A stretch of 64,000 bases of DNA from Salarchaeum sp. JOR-1 (GCF_007833275.1 NZ_CP042241.1:1922001-1986000), one strand, 5' to 3'. Counted from the first letter of the stretch, positions 50,626 through 61,219 are shown. The notes: generated from the letters alone by a model not told the origin. Translations and numbers: made by a program.

Positions 50626-51576
50626 CTACGGGAAGATGGACTCCGGCAGGTACGCCGTGACCGTCCAGTTGGGGGCGTCCACGACCTCGCTGATTTTGAG
50701 GTCGACGACGGCGGAGCAGAGGATGTAGGCCTCGCCGCGAGTGAGGTCGCGTTCGGCTTCGAGGTGGTCTATCATGTGGCGAATCGCCTTCTTCGTGGCG
50801 TCCATGAGGTCGTCGGCGATGCCGGTGGTGGCGTACATCGGTTCGTCCGCGCCGGTCGGCGTGTACGGGTGGTCGCTCTCGAACTGGGGCTGGGAGATGT
50901 CCATGTCCGTGCGGACGTCGAAGCGCGCGGTGACGAACATCGGGGCTTCGATGCCGGTCACGCAGACTTCGCCGTCGCCCTGTGCTGCGTGACAGTCGCC
51001 GGTGGAGAACAGCGCGCCCGCGACCTCGACGGGGAGGTATATCGTGGAGCCGGCGGTCATGTGCTTTACGTCCATGTTCCCGCCCACGTCGCGCGGCGGG
51101 AGGGTGTCGTGCGCGCCGTCCGCCGCGGGCGCGTTCCCGATGGTTCCCGGGAACGGGTGGAGCGGGACGTCGATGTCGTTCACGAAGTGGCCGGTGTCGC
51201 CGTCGAGTTCCCAGGCGTGATAGCCCGAGTCCTCGAAGTCCTCGGGGAGCAGGCCGAGACCCATGTCGCCCGGCATGAAGCCCGTGTACCCCCAGCCCTT
51301 GTGTTCGAGGTCGAGGAGTTCGACTTCGAGGACGTCCCCGGGTTCCGCGCCCTCGACGGAGACCGGGCCGGTGAGCGGGTGAACGGGGTCGAAACTCACC
51401 TCGCCGAACTCCGCGGCGGTCGTCTCCATGTCCACCTGGCCGTCCACGGCGTCCCGGCACTCGAAGCGCACCACCTCGCCGGGTTCGACGGTGAGAATCG
51501 GGTCGAGGGAGTTGTCCCACGCGTTGTGGATGTTCTCGTCGTCGTCGCCCAACTCGTAATCCACGCTGTATGCCAT
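50626..51576 (-). CDS. Acetamidase/formamidase family protein
   Basis: A 316-residue amide hydrolase. I start it at ATG 51576 (MAYSVDYE), dropping 23 unsupported codons. Family features: VEPGEVVRFECRDAVDGQV, HPLTGPVSVEGAEPGDVLEVELLDLE (about 67-92), metal-associated GDCHAAQGDGEVCVTGIEAP (about 195-214) and MDATKKAIRHMIDHLE near the end. It would release ammonia plus acetate or formate; formate could feed the dehydrogenase at the other end of the window, which is speculation. Confidence 0.9.
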   Translation of the reverse strand: MAYSVDYELGDDDENIHNAWDNSLDPILTVEPGEVVRFECRDAVDGQVDMETTAAEFGEVSFDPVHPLTGPVSVEGAEPGDVLEVELLDLEHKGWGYTGFMPGDMGLGLLPEDFEDSGYHAWELDGDTGHFVNDIDVPLHPFPGTIGNAPAADGAHDTLPPRDVGGNMDVKHMTAGSTIYLPVEVAGALFSTGDCHAAQGDGEVCVTGIEAPMFVTARFDVRTDMDISQPQFESDHPYTPTGADEPMYATTGIADDLMDATKKAIRHMIDHLEAERDLTRGEAYILCSAVVDLKISEVVDAPNWTVTAYLPESIFP

Positions 51577-51677
51577 ACGCACACGGACGACACGAGTCGA
51601 CTTAACGATAGGTGCCCCGAGCGGCGGCGGTGTGAGGTGACGCAACGCATTTCCCCCTCGACACCCACCATTCGTGT

Positions 51678-52085
51678 ATGACGTTCGACCCCGCCGACGA
51701 AGGCCTCGACACCGACGAAGTCCAGGAGCTCGTGGACGACACCATCGAGAACAACGAGGTCGTGCTGTTCATGAAGGGCACGCCGATGATGCCCCAGTGC
51801 GGGTTCTCCAAGCGCGCCATCGGCCTCCTCACCAAGTACAGAGAGGACGTGGAGACCGTGGACGTGCTCCAGAACCTGGAGGCGTTCCGCGCCGCGCTCG
51901 AAGAGTACTCCGGCTGGGAGACCATCCCCCAGACGTACGTCGAGGGCGAGTTCGTCGGCGGGAGCGACATCCTCGCCGAACTCGACGAACGCGGCGACCT
52001 GGCGGAGACGCTGAACGCCGAAGACGTCGAGGTCGACGCGAGCGACGACGCAGACGACGACCAGACCGTCGAATCCCCGTTCTGA
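51678..52085 (+). CDS. Monothiol glutaredoxin (Grx4 type)
   Basis: A 135-residue CGFS glutaredoxin (active C41 in TPMMPQCGFSKRAI), with WETIPQTYVEGEFVGGSDI (about 90-108) for the glutathione/[2Fe-2S] site and an acidic 20-residue tail. CGFS proteins carry and deliver iron-sulfur clusters. Haloarchaea make gamma-glutamylcysteine rather than glutathione, so the thiol partner probably differs. Start at ATG 51678. Confidence 0.92.
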   Translation: MTFDPADEGLDTDEVQELVDDTIENNEVVLFMKGTPMMPQCGFSKRAIGLLTKYREDVETVDVLQNLEAFRAALEEYSGWETIPQTYVEGEFVGGSDILAELDERGDLAETLNAEDVEVDASDDADDDQTVESPF

Positions 52086-52089
52086 CGAA

Positions 52090-52239
52090 CTACCGGTCTT
52101 CCTCCGACTCGGGCACTGCCCGCTTTCCGTCCCGATAGCGTTCACGCGCAACTCCGAGAACCGAGTACACGACGTAGAGAACGACGCCGACGGCGGCGAG
52201 CGCGAGTGCCGTGACCGCCAGCGTTTCGACGACTGCCAT
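52090..52239 (-). CDS. 49-residue single-helix membrane protein
   Basis: MAVVETLAVT, then one hydrophobic helix (about 6-29) and a charged tail (RERYRDGKRAVPESEEDR). Coding-like composition. It abuts the glutaredoxin gene tail to tail. No family recognised. Confidence 0.6.
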   Translation of the reverse strand: MAVVETLAVTALALAAVGVVLYVVYSVLGVARERYRDGKRAVPESEEDR

Positions 52240-52287
52240 ACCGACGGGTAGGCGCTCGAAAAACAAAAAACCGGAGCCGAGTAACCG

Positions 52288-53106
52288 CTAGTTCCAGGGG
52301 GCGAAGTCGGGGTCGACCTCGCGTTCGCGACGGTCGATGCCGTCGATCTTCTCGACGTCCTCGGGGTCGAGGTCGACGCCGAGGCTCTCCCAGTTGTCCC
52401 GGATGTGTTCCTCGCTCGTGGCTTTCGGGATGGCGGTGACGCCCTTCTCGCGCGCCCACGCCAGCGCGACCTGCGCGGCGCTCGCGTCGTGCGTCTCCGC
52501 GACCTCCGCGATAGTGTCGTCGTCGAAGACCGCGCCGCGGGCGAGCGGGCTGTACCCGACGAGTTCGACGTCGTGCGCTTCCGTGTACTCGCGGAGTTCC
52601 GTCTGGGGGAGGAACGGATGGAACTCGACCTGATTCGCGAACAGCGGCGCGTCGAGGACGTCCCGGGCCTCGTCGAGATGACGGGGTTCGAAGTTCGAGA
52701 CGCCGACGCGCTCTATCTTCCCCTCGTCGTAGAGTTCGTCGAACGCGGAGAGCGTGTCTTCGGCGTCGTACTCGTTCGCCGGCCAGTGGACGTAGAGCAG
52801 GTCGACGTAGTCCGTCCCGAGTTTGTCGAGGCTCTCCTCGAAGCTCTCCAGGACGTCGTCGTGGGAGAGTTCGCTCGTCCAGATTTTCGTCGCGAGGAAC
52901 ACGTCGTCGCGGTCGACGTCGGCCCGTTCGATGCCGTCGCCGACGGCGTCCTCGTTCCCGTAAATCTGGGCGGTGTCCACGTGACGGTACCCCATGTCGA
53001 GCGCGGTCTGCACGGACTGCGCGCACTGTTCGGGGTCTTCGTTCTGCCAGGTGCCGATACCGAGCGCGGGCATGCCGCTATGCTGGGGGTAGTCGAACTC
53101 AGACAT
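52288..53106 (-). CDS. Aldo/keto reductase
   Basis: A 272-residue NADPH-dependent (beta/alpha)8 reductase. The tetrad is recognisable: D44 and Y49 in RHVDTAQIYGNE, a lysine in VFLATKIW (about 78) and a histidine in LLYVHWP (about 106). NADPH-binding PKATSEEHIRDN is near the end (about 227-238). Substrates are unspecified carbonyls. The start ATG 53106 fits homologues. Confidence 0.93.
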   Translation of the reverse strand: MSEFDYPQHSGMPALGIGTWQNEDPEQCAQSVQTALDMGYRHVDTAQIYGNEDAVGDGIERADVDRDDVFLATKIWTSELSHDDVLESFEESLDKLGTDYVDLLYVHWPANEYDAEDTLSAFDELYDEGKIERVGVSNFEPRHLDEARDVLDAPLFANQVEFHPFLPQTELREYTEAHDVELVGYSPLARGAVFDDDTIAEVAETHDASAAQVALAWAREKGVTAIPKATSEEHIRDNWESLGVDLDPEDVEKIDGIDRREREVDPDFAPWN

Positions 53107-53152
53107 ATCTGTTGGATGGAGCGGAACGTGAAAAGACGTTTTGGTAGCGGCG

Positions 53153-54379
53153 CTACAGGTAGTGCTCGGTGACGAGGCGCTTGAGGAGCGAGAGGTCGTC
53201 GAAGTGGAGGAATTTCGCGATCGCGATCGGGTTTCCGCCGTTCGCGTCCGTGAGCGTGTCCATGTTCGCGTCCTTCACGTCACGGAGGAGGCGGTCGTAG
53301 CGGTCGTCGTCCGCGAGGTACAGGAGGCGCGTCATCGCGAGGCGGCGCTTCGCCCCCGGCGCGACGTCCTGATGCCAGAGGTCGGCGTACGTCTCCATCG
53401 CCGCCTTCGACGTGTCCACGGTTCCGGTGAGACAGCGGTCGGCGGTGATGGCGGCGGCGCGCGCGGACTTCATGCCCTTGTGGATTCCCTCGCCCCAGAG
53501 CGGGTCGATGCTCGGCACGGTGTCCCCGATTGCCATGAAGCTGTCCGTGCAGAGCTGTCCGGGTTCCTGGATGTGCGCGGAGCCGCGGTGCTGTTTACCG
53601 TCGAGTTTCGTCGCGTTCTCGAACCGGGGGTCGTTGTCGAGCCAGTAGTCGAGGTAGCCGTCGATGCTCATTCCGTCCTTTCCGCGCTCCTGGTAGGACT
53701 CGTTCTGGATGTAACACAGCCCGACCTTCGCCGTGTCCTCGCCCGTGTGGAAGATCCAGGAGTAGCCGCCGGGCGCGAGGTCGTGGTCGAGGCGGAGCAT
53801 CATCGCGCCGTGGAGGTCGGCGTAGTCGGGATGGTCGACCGCGACGCCGTCCATCTCCCACTCGATGCCGATGGCCTGATTGTGGCGCTCCAGGTCGCTC
53901 ACACCGAGGTGTTTCGCGAGCGGCGCGGCCGGGCCCGTCGCGTCGACGACGATGTCCGCGTACACTTCCTCGTCGCCGCTGTACTCGACGCCCACGATTT
54001 CACCGTTCTCCATGATGGGCTTCGAGACGCGGGAGCCGAAGCGGTACTCCGCGCCGTGCTCTCGCCCCTCCTCGACGAGGAAGCGCTTGAAGTCCGCGAA
54101 CTCCAGCACCGCACCGGGCTGGTTCTGGACGAAGTGCTCGTTCGGGGACTCGAGGACGACGCTGTCCGTGAACTGCATCACCACGTCGTCGGGAATCCCG
54201 AACGCGCCCATCATAGAGGGGAAGGTTCCCGCAGTGGACTTGTTCGACTGTCGCGGGAACTCGTCTTCTGGTTCGGTTTCGAGAACGAGAACGTCGTAAT
54301 CGCGTTGCGCCAGGTCGCGAGCGCACTGCGCGCCCGCCGGCCCCGCTCCCGCGATTACCACGTCGAAACGCTCAGTCAT
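53153..54379 (-). CDS. Digeranylgeranylglycerophospholipid reductase-type flavoprotein
   Basis: A 408-residue FAD-dependent geranylgeranyl reductase, the enzyme that saturates archaeal isoprenoid lipid chains. FAD motif VVIAGAGPAGAQCARDL (residues 7-23), VLVLETE at the end of strand 2, DATGPAAPLAKHLGV (about 151-165) and AIGDTVPSIDPLWGEGIHKGMKSARAAA (about 284-311). The frame extends 120 codons upstream but that part is a shadow; ATG 54379 (MTERFDVV) sits right before the Rossmann strand. Haloarchaea have several paralogues, including menaquinone-modifying ones, so the exact lipid is uncertain. Confidence 0.88.
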   Translation of the reverse strand: MTERFDVVIAGAGPAGAQCARDLAQRDYDVLVLETEPEDEFPRQSNKSTAGTFPSMMGAFGIPDDVVMQFTDSVVLESPNEHFVQNQPGAVLEFADFKRFLVEEGREHGAEYRFGSRVSKPIMENGEIVGVEYSGDEEVYADIVVDATGPAAPLAKHLGVSDLERHNQAIGIEWEMDGVAVDHPDYADLHGAMMLRLDHDLAPGGYSWIFHTGEDTAKVGLCYIQNESYQERGKDGMSIDGYLDYWLDNDPRFENATKLDGKQHRGSAHIQEPGQLCTDSFMAIGDTVPSIDPLWGEGIHKGMKSARAAAITADRCLTGTVDTSKAAMETYADLWHQDVAPGAKRRLAMTRLLYLADDDRYDRLLRDVKDANMDTLTDANGGNPIAIAKFLHFDDLSLLKRLVTEHYL

Positions 54380-54508
54380 ACCCAGAAACATCCCCGTCGC
54401 GCTAATCAACCTTTCCGAATACGCACGCAGAGCGCCCGTATTCCGACGTTTCCCGGAGAACAGAACCGAATCGCCGGGGATTACGGCTCTCCGCCACGAC
54501 CCGGGCGT

Positions 54509-54901
54509 ATGGACGTGAGTCTGCCGCCCGAGGAGGGAGATACGTACACCTACGAGCGGACGTTCACTACCGACGAGGTCGAATCGTTCGCGGAGCTCTC
54601 GCACGACGACCAGCCCGTTCACAGCGTGCCCGACGACGAGGGGCGACTGATGGTGCAGGGACTCCTCACCGCGACGCTCCCGACCGCCATCGGCTCCGCG
54701 CTCGGCGTGCTCGCCTACCACATGGATAACCACTTCCACAGACCAGTCTATACGGGCGAACCCATCACCTGCGAAACCACGCTCACGGACGTGGAAGAAC
54801 GCGACGACCGCTACGACATCCGCGGCGAAAACGTCTGCACGAACGAAGCGGGAGACGAAGTCCTCACAGGCTCGTTCGAGGGCGTCGTCTGGAAAGAATA
54901 A
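54509..54901 (+). CDS. MaoC-like hot-dog fold dehydratase/thioesterase
   Basis: A 130-residue hot-dog domain. The long frame upstream is a shadow of the reductase gene; the ATG at 54509 (MDVSLPPEEG) begins the domain. The FAELSHDDQPVHSVPDDEG segment (about 27-45) carries the Asp/His hydratase motif, and GLLTATLPTAIGSALG and FHRPVYTGEPITCETTL match the MaoC/R-specific enoyl-CoA hydratase fold. Probable role in acyl-CoA or lipid metabolism. Divergent from the reductase by about 130 bp. Confidence 0.8.
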   Translation: MDVSLPPEEGDTYTYERTFTTDEVESFAELSHDDQPVHSVPDDEGRLMVQGLLTATLPTAIGSALGVLAYHMDNHFHRPVYTGEPITCETTLTDVEERDDRYDIRGENVCTNEAGDEVLTGSFEGVVWKE

Positions 54902-54971
54902 GGCGGTCGCGGTGATTGCACTGACATCGTACCGAGCGCGCCGTCGGCGTGCTCGGCGTTTTTAGTGGAGG

Positions 54972-55017
54972 TTTTTGCTCAAGCGGTCGCGCTTCGCGCG
55001 ACCCGCCGAGCAAAAAA
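54972..55017. terminator. Bidirectional terminator between maoC-like gene and korB
   Basis: GGTCGCGC (54985-54992) and GCGCGACC (54996-55003) form an 8-bp stem with a 3-base loop. It is flanked by TTTTT (54972-54976) on the plus strand and AAAAAA (55012-55017), a U6 tract for korB on the minus strand. U-tracts on both strands fit convergent genes. Confidence 0.55.
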
Positions 55018-55022
55018 GTCCG

Positions 55023-55895
55023 TTAGTAGAACTCGCGGACGAGGTCCATCGCGCCGTCGGGCGCGCCGTCGGTGTCGATGTCCGCCATGTTGCCCTCGAC
55101 GCCGTGGGCCTGTTCGTAGGACTGCACGTCGTCGTCCTGGTAGAGGACGCCCATGTACTCCTTCTCGCTGTCGAGGATCTTGTCCTTCGCCTGCTCCCGG
55201 TCGCTCGGGTCGTAGTCCGCGTCGTCGCCGCCGAGGTCGACGAGGCTGTCGCGGAAGTAGTCGTAGGTGTCCACGTCGTTGAACGTCACGCACGGGCTGA
55301 ACGTGTTCACGAGGCTGAAGCCGTCGTGTTCGATGGCTTCCTCGATGATTTCCGTGTGGCGCTGGGCGTGACTGCTGAAGGACTGCGCGATGAAGCTCCC
55401 GCCCGCGGACAGCGCGAGCGCGAGCGGATTCACGGGCGGCTGCTTGGAGCCCTCGGGCGTGGTCGCGGTCTCGAAGTCCGACCGGCTGGTCGGGGACGCC
55501 TGGCCCTTGGTGAGGCCGTAGATGCGGTTGTCCATCACGACGTACGTGATGTCGATGTTCCGGCGGACGGCGTGGATGAAGTGACCGACGCCGATGGAGT
55601 AGCCGTCGCCGTCGCCGCCCGCGACCATCACTTCGAGGTCGGGGTTCGCGAGTTTGACGCCCGTACCGACGGGGAGCGCGCGACCGTGGACGCCGTGGAG
55701 CGCGTACGAGCGCATGTACGTCCCGATCTTCCCCGAGCACCCGATACCCGCGACGACGAACGTGTCGTCGGGCGAGTTCCCGGTGTTCGCGAGGGCTTTC
55801 ATCATGCCGTTCATCGTGCCGAAGTCGCCACACCCGGGACACCAGGTGGGCTGCTTGTCGGACTTGAAGTCGGTGAATCTGACGTTGGAGCTCAT
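55023..55895 (-). CDS. korB: 2-oxoacid:ferredoxin oxidoreductase beta subunit
   Basis: A 290-residue TPP-binding subunit. WCPGCGDFGTMNGMM (about residues 17-31) holds cluster/TPP-region cysteines, and GCSGKIGTYMRSYALHGVHGRALPVGTGVKLANPDLEVMVAGGDGDGYSIG spans the TPP/Mg motif GDG...N (DNRIYGLTKGQ about 127-137). Size and pairing fit Halobacterium KorB (2-oxoglutarate) better than PorB (pyruvate). It reduces ferredoxin while making an acyl-CoA. ATG overlaps korA's stop (ATGA). Confidence 0.93.
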   Translation of the reverse strand: MSSNVRFTDFKSDKQPTWCPGCGDFGTMNGMMKALANTGNSPDDTFVVAGIGCSGKIGTYMRSYALHGVHGRALPVGTGVKLANPDLEVMVAGGDGDGYSIGVGHFIHAVRRNIDITYVVMDNRIYGLTKGQASPTSRSDFETATTPEGSKQPPVNPLALALSAGGSFIAQSFSSHAQRHTEIIEEAIEHDGFSLVNTFSPCVTFNDVDTYDYFRDSLVDLGGDDADYDPSDREQAKDKILDSEKEYMGVLYQDDDVQSYEQAHGVEGNMADIDTDGAPDGAMDLVREFY

Positions 55896-57634
55896 GCTAG
55901 TTCCTCCTGGATGTCCTCGGCGAGTTCGTCCGCCTTGAACTGGACGCCGTTGTACTTGTTCACACGCTTCACGCGGGTAAGCGTGTCGTGCTCGACGAGG
56001 TCGGCGAACTGCCCGGTCGCGTTACACTCGACGACGACGACATCCTCGGCCTCCTCGACGTCCTCCGTGAGGTCTGGTCGCGGGAAGATGTAGGGGACGG
56101 AGAGCAGGCGCACGTCGACGTCCTCCTGGTCGAGGTAGTCCATCGCCTCGATGAGCGTTCCCTCGTTGGAACCCCACGAGATGACGAGGTTGTCGGAGTC
56201 GGGGTTGCCGAACTCGCGGTAGGAGAAGTCCTCTTCCTCCTCTGCGGTGGTGACCTTCTGCTGGCGCTTGTCGACCTGTTCGACGCGCACGTCCACGTCC
56301 TCGGTGCGGCGGCCGAGTTCGTCGTGTTCGAGGCCCGTGCTCATGTGCACGCCGCCCTCCGTGCCGGGGAAGGCGCGGGGGCTGACGCCGTCGGCGGTCA
56401 CGGCGTGCGGCTTGAACTGGTCTTTCTCGTTCTGCCACTTCGAGATGTCGTCCTCGTCGACGACCTTCCCGCGGTCGATTTCGACCGCGTCCATGTCGAA
56501 CGTCTCGGGGTCGAACGTCTGCTCGGTGACCGCCATCGCGAGGTCGGCGGTGAGGTAGACGGGCGTCTGGTACTTCTCGGCGAGGTTGAACGCCTCGATG
56601 GTCTTCCAGAAGCACTCCGCGACCGTCGTGGGCGCGAGGACGAACCGCGGGATCTCGCCGTGGCCGCCGTACAGCATCTGGTTCAGGTCGCCCTGCTCCT
56701 GCTTCGTCGGCATCCCCGTACTGGGGCCGGAGCGCATGACGTTCGTGATGACGAGCGGCGTCTCCGAGGTGGCGACCAATCCGAAGGTCTCCGTCATCAG
56801 GTCGATGCCGGGGCCGCTGGTCGCGGTCATGGAGCGCGCGCCGGCGCGCGCCGCACCGAGCGCCATGTTGATGGCGGCGAGTTCGTCTTCGGCCTGGACG
56901 ACGTGCCCGCCGAAGTTCTCGATGCGGCCCTTGAGGTACGTCATCACGTCCGTCGCGGGCGTGATGGGGTAGCCGGCGTAGAACTTACAGCCGGCGGCGA
57001 TGGCGCCCATCCCGATGGCTTCGTCGCCGTTCAGGAGGACGTAGTCGTTGTCCGTGGTCTCGAGGTCGAAGTCGAACGCGAGGTCGAACTCCTCGGTGAC
57101 GTAGTCCGCGCCGAGACGCGCGGCCTCCTTGTTGTTCTCGACGATCTTCTCGCCCTTCCCGCCGAACTTCTTCTCGAGGGACTCGTCGAGGTTCTCGATG
57201 GGGAACCCGGCGACTTCACAGACGGCGCCGAGCGCGACGATGTTGCGCATGATGGCGCCGCCCGCGTCCTCAGCGAGCGATTTGAGCGGAACGTCGAGGC
57301 CCGTGACGTCGTCGGGGGCTTCGAAGTCGGAGAACTCGGTGCGCTCGCCGTCGTAGATGATGACGCTGCCGTCGTGCAGTTCGTCGAGGTTCTCGTCGAC
57401 GGTGCGTTCGGTGAGCGCGATGAGGATGTCGAGGCGATCCACGACGCTGCGAACCTTGTCGACGGACGTTCGTACCTTGTATGCGGTGTAGCCACCCCGG
57501 ATGCGGGACGCGAAGTCCTTCGAGGTGAAGACGTGCCGGCCGGCGCGCGAGAGCGCCTGTGCGAAGATCTTGCCGGTGGAGTCGATTCCATCGCCGGCTT
57601 CGCCGCCGATGGCCCAGTTCAGGTCCTCGTGCAT
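55892..57634 (-). CDS. korA: 2-oxoacid:ferredoxin oxidoreductase alpha (gamma-alpha fused) subunit
   Basis: A 580-residue subunit in which the gamma domain (NWAIGGEAGDGIDSTGKIF, residues 6-24, to about 175) is fused to the alpha domain. The alpha domain carries GYPITPATDVMTYL (about 230), TSGPGIDLMTETFGL and RSGPSTGMPTKQEQGDLNQMLYGGHGEIPR, the pyrophosphate/substrate region. Start at ATG 57634 rather than 111 codons upstream. With KorB this is the haloarchaeal route into the TCA cycle that replaces 2-oxoacid dehydrogenase complexes. A 278-bp intergenic region upstream holds a weak AT-rich promoter element and no gene. Confidence 0.93.
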   Translation of the reverse strand: MHEDLNWAIGGEAGDGIDSTGKIFAQALSRAGRHVFTSKDFASRIRGGYTAYKVRTSVDKVRSVVDRLDILIALTERTVDENLDELHDGSVIIYDGERTEFSDFEAPDDVTGLDVPLKSLAEDAGGAIMRNIVALGAVCEVAGFPIENLDESLEKKFGGKGEKIVENNKEAARLGADYVTEEFDLAFDFDLETTDNDYVLLNGDEAIGMGAIAAGCKFYAGYPITPATDVMTYLKGRIENFGGHVVQAEDELAAINMALGAARAGARSMTATSGPGIDLMTETFGLVATSETPLVITNVMRSGPSTGMPTKQEQGDLNQMLYGGHGEIPRFVLAPTTVAECFWKTIEAFNLAEKYQTPVYLTADLAMAVTEQTFDPETFDMDAVEIDRGKVVDEDDISKWQNEKDQFKPHAVTADGVSPRAFPGTEGGVHMSTGLEHDELGRRTEDVDVRVEQVDKRQQKVTTAEEEEDFSYREFGNPDSDNLVISWGSNEGTLIEAMDYLDQEDVDVRLLSVPYIFPRPDLTEDVEEAEDVVVVECNATGQFADLVEHDTLTRVKRVNKYNGVQFKADELAEDIQEELA

Positions 57635-57912
57635 GTGGTGTAGGCTTCCGAATCGCCCGGCAAAAAGCCTTCTGAACCCGGTGGACGTCTCGAAATCGAT
57701 TTTTGTCCGAGTCGAAAGATAATTACTGAACGCCCGTTCGTGTTTATCGTTCTCACTGTCCGTTCCTCGCTCTTTCCCCGGTCGAAATACCGGTTCGACC
57801 CGAGCGTCTCGGCGTCGGTCGCGGCCGCACGCACAGCCCGGGACGGATCGCGGACGCCGGTCGACGTGACCCCTAACGCAACTGCTTTCCCCCGGCCACG
57901 GCAACCACGAGT

Positions 57913-58545
57913 ATGGACACGACGGAGGTGACGGTTCGCGCGGTTCGCGCGGTCGGCCCCGACACAATCGCCATTCAGTTGGACGCGCCCGAGGACTTCG
58001 ACGCGAAACCCGGGCAGTTCGTACAGCTCGCGGTCACCGTAGACGGAAACGAGGAAGCGCGCCACTACACGCTCTCCTCGCCGGACGCCGACGACCGCCT
58101 CGAAGTCACGGTCGGCGTCGACCCCGACGGCACGGTCGGCCCCCACCTCGAATCGCTCGAGCCCGGCGATACCGTCGGCATCAACGGCCCGTTCGGACAC
58201 GCGTTCTACGAGGGCGAACCCGCGGTGACGCTCGTCGTCGGCGGCCCCGGCGTCGGCCCCGCGGTCGGTATCGCGGAGCGCGTCGTTCAGGACGGCGGCG
58301 ACGTCGCGGTCGTCTACCTCGACGACGCGCACGCGCACACCGACCGACTCGCGAGCCTCGCCGACCACGGCGCGGACGTGTTCCTCGTCGGGAACGACCT
58401 CGGGCCCGCGGTGGACGCCGCGCTCTCCGCGGTCGGCGGTCAAGTGTTCGTCTACGGGTTCAGCGAGTTCGTGCGGGAAGTCGCCGACATCCTCGAAGCA
58501 CGCGGTGTCGACAGCGACGACGCGAAAATCGAGTCCTTCGGGTGA
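57913..58545 (+). CDS. FNR-like flavin oxidoreductase
   Basis: A 210-residue ferredoxin-NADP reductase-fold protein. FAD part: DAKPGQFVQLAV (about 30-41) and ARHYTLSSPD (about 50-59; the RxYS loop). The nucleotide part has VVGGPGVGPAVGIAERV (about 109-125). The C-terminal tail (SDDAKIESFG) supplies the final aromatic. No iron-sulfur domain is fused. It probably exchanges electrons between NAD(P)H and a ferredoxin or a [2Fe-2S] partner encoded elsewhere. Divergent from korA. Confidence 0.87.
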   Translation: MDTTEVTVRAVRAVGPDTIAIQLDAPEDFDAKPGQFVQLAVTVDGNEEARHYTLSSPDADDRLEVTVGVDPDGTVGPHLESLEPGDTVGINGPFGHAFYEGEPAVTLVVGGPGVGPAVGIAERVVQDGGDVAVVYLDDAHAHTDRLASLADHGADVFLVGNDLGPAVDAALSAVGGQVFVYGFSEFVREVADILEARGVDSDDAKIESFG

Positions 58546-58558
58546 TCCCGGGGAACGA

Positions 58559-58565
58559 TTTTAAG
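58559..58565 (+). promoter_or_regulatory. TATA box of the Nudix gene
   Basis: TTTTAAG lies in the 54-bp gap, about 38 bp before ATG 58600. It indicates independent transcription of this gene from the upstream FNR-like gene. Confidence 0.45.
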
Positions 58566-58599
58566 TTTTCTCCGACCGTCCCTCCACGTAGACTCTGGA

Positions 58600-59121
58600 A
58601 TGGACGACCCCGAACACGACGTGAACCGAGTTCTTGACCGGCTCGAAGACGTCTACGGGGAGGTTCCGATCCACCGCGAGTCGACGCCGGTTCCGCGCGA
58701 GATGTACGTCGAGTGCATGAACGCCGCGGACAACGGCGAACTCGGCGGCGCCCGCGTCCTCGTCTCACACGAAAACGAATTCTTGCTCGTTCGCGAGGAC
58801 AGCGGTGACGCCTGGGATGTTCCCGGCGGAAGCCTCTCCCGGCACGACACGCACGCGAGGGCTGGCACGCAGTACGTCGCCGAGCAGGTCGGCATCGAGT
58901 GCACGGTCGTGGACGCGTTCGCCGCCATCGAACGCGAGTTCGCGCTCGTGGACGGCGGCGAGGGCGTCACCGGCCTCTGGGTGTTCTTCGAAGCGGAGGC
59001 GGACGAGACCGACCTCGCGCTCGGCCCCGGCATCTCGGACGCGCAGTGGTTCTCCCGTCCGCCGCGAGAGGTCGGCCCCCATCTTTCGGAGCGCTTGTCG
59101 CCCGCGGCCGGCGACGACTAG
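58600..59121 (+). CDS. Nudix-fold protein with degenerate Nudix box
   Basis: A 173-residue protein with the Nudix fold (VLVSHENEFLLVREDSGDAWDVPGGSL, residues 48-77). The box itself (about 75-97) reads GGSLSRHDTHARAG then TQYVAEQVGI. The catalytic RE pair is QY, the EE pair is EQ, and the first Glu is Asp, so magnesium-dependent hydrolysis is doubtful. It may bind nucleotides as a sensor, or have shifted chemistry. Its end overlaps the epimerase gene by 4 bp, tail to tail. Confidence 0.85.
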   Translation: MDDPEHDVNRVLDRLEDVYGEVPIHRESTPVPREMYVECMNAADNGELGGARVLVSHENEFLLVREDSGDAWDVPGGSLSRHDTHARAGTQYVAEQVGIECTVVDAFAAIEREFALVDGGEGVTGLWVFFEAEADETDLALGPGISDAQWFSRPPREVGPHLSERLSPAAGDD

Positions 59122-59504
59122 TGCGCTACGTACTCCACGAGCACGCCGCCCGTGTCGCGAGGATGGAGGAACGCGACCGTGTGACCCCACGCGCCCTCTC
59201 GGGGTTCTTCGTCCACCAGAGAGACACCGGCGTCCCGCGCGCGCTCGAGCGCGTCCTCGATGTCGTCCGTGAGGAACGCGACGTGATGGGCTCCCGGCCC
59301 GTTCTCGTCCAGATACCGCCCGATAGTCGTCTCCGCTCCCGTGGGTTCGAGGAGTTCGAGGTAGGCGTTTCCGAGGTCGAGAAAGCAGACGTTCATCCCC
59401 TGGAAGGCTTCTTCGTGCGCGAGTTCGGCGTCGAACAACGAGACGTACTGTTCCGCGAGACTGACGGCGTCCTGGGTGGCGACGCCGACGTGGTCGAGAC
59501 GCAT
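59118..59504 (-). CDS. mce: Methylmalonyl-CoA epimerase
   Basis: A 128-residue VOC-fold enzyme interconverting the R and S forms of methylmalonyl-CoA. Metal ligands: H5 in LDHVGVA, His in GAHHVAFLTDD (about 72-82), and the C-terminal E in VLVEYVAH. AYLELLEPTGAETTIGRYL is typical of the bacterial/archaeal epimerase. It lies 32 bp after the mutase gene on the same strand, forming an operon for propionyl-CoA conversion to succinyl-CoA. Confidence 0.93.
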   Translation of the reverse strand: MRLDHVGVATQDAVSLAEQYVSLFDAELAHEEAFQGMNVCFLDLGNAYLELLEPTGAETTIGRYLDENGPGAHHVAFLTDDIEDALERARDAGVSLVDEEPREGAWGHTVAFLHPRDTGGVLVEYVAH

Positions 59505-59536
59505 ACGTCGACGTGGGGGCGACGGCCCGATAAAGG

Positions 59537-61219
<1,683 letters not shown>

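Noticed and set aside
55892-57967. Upstream start for korA giving 691 residues
   Set aside because: The extra 111 residues include promoter-region sequence rich in Arg/Pro; ATG 57634 begins exactly at the conserved gamma-domain start.
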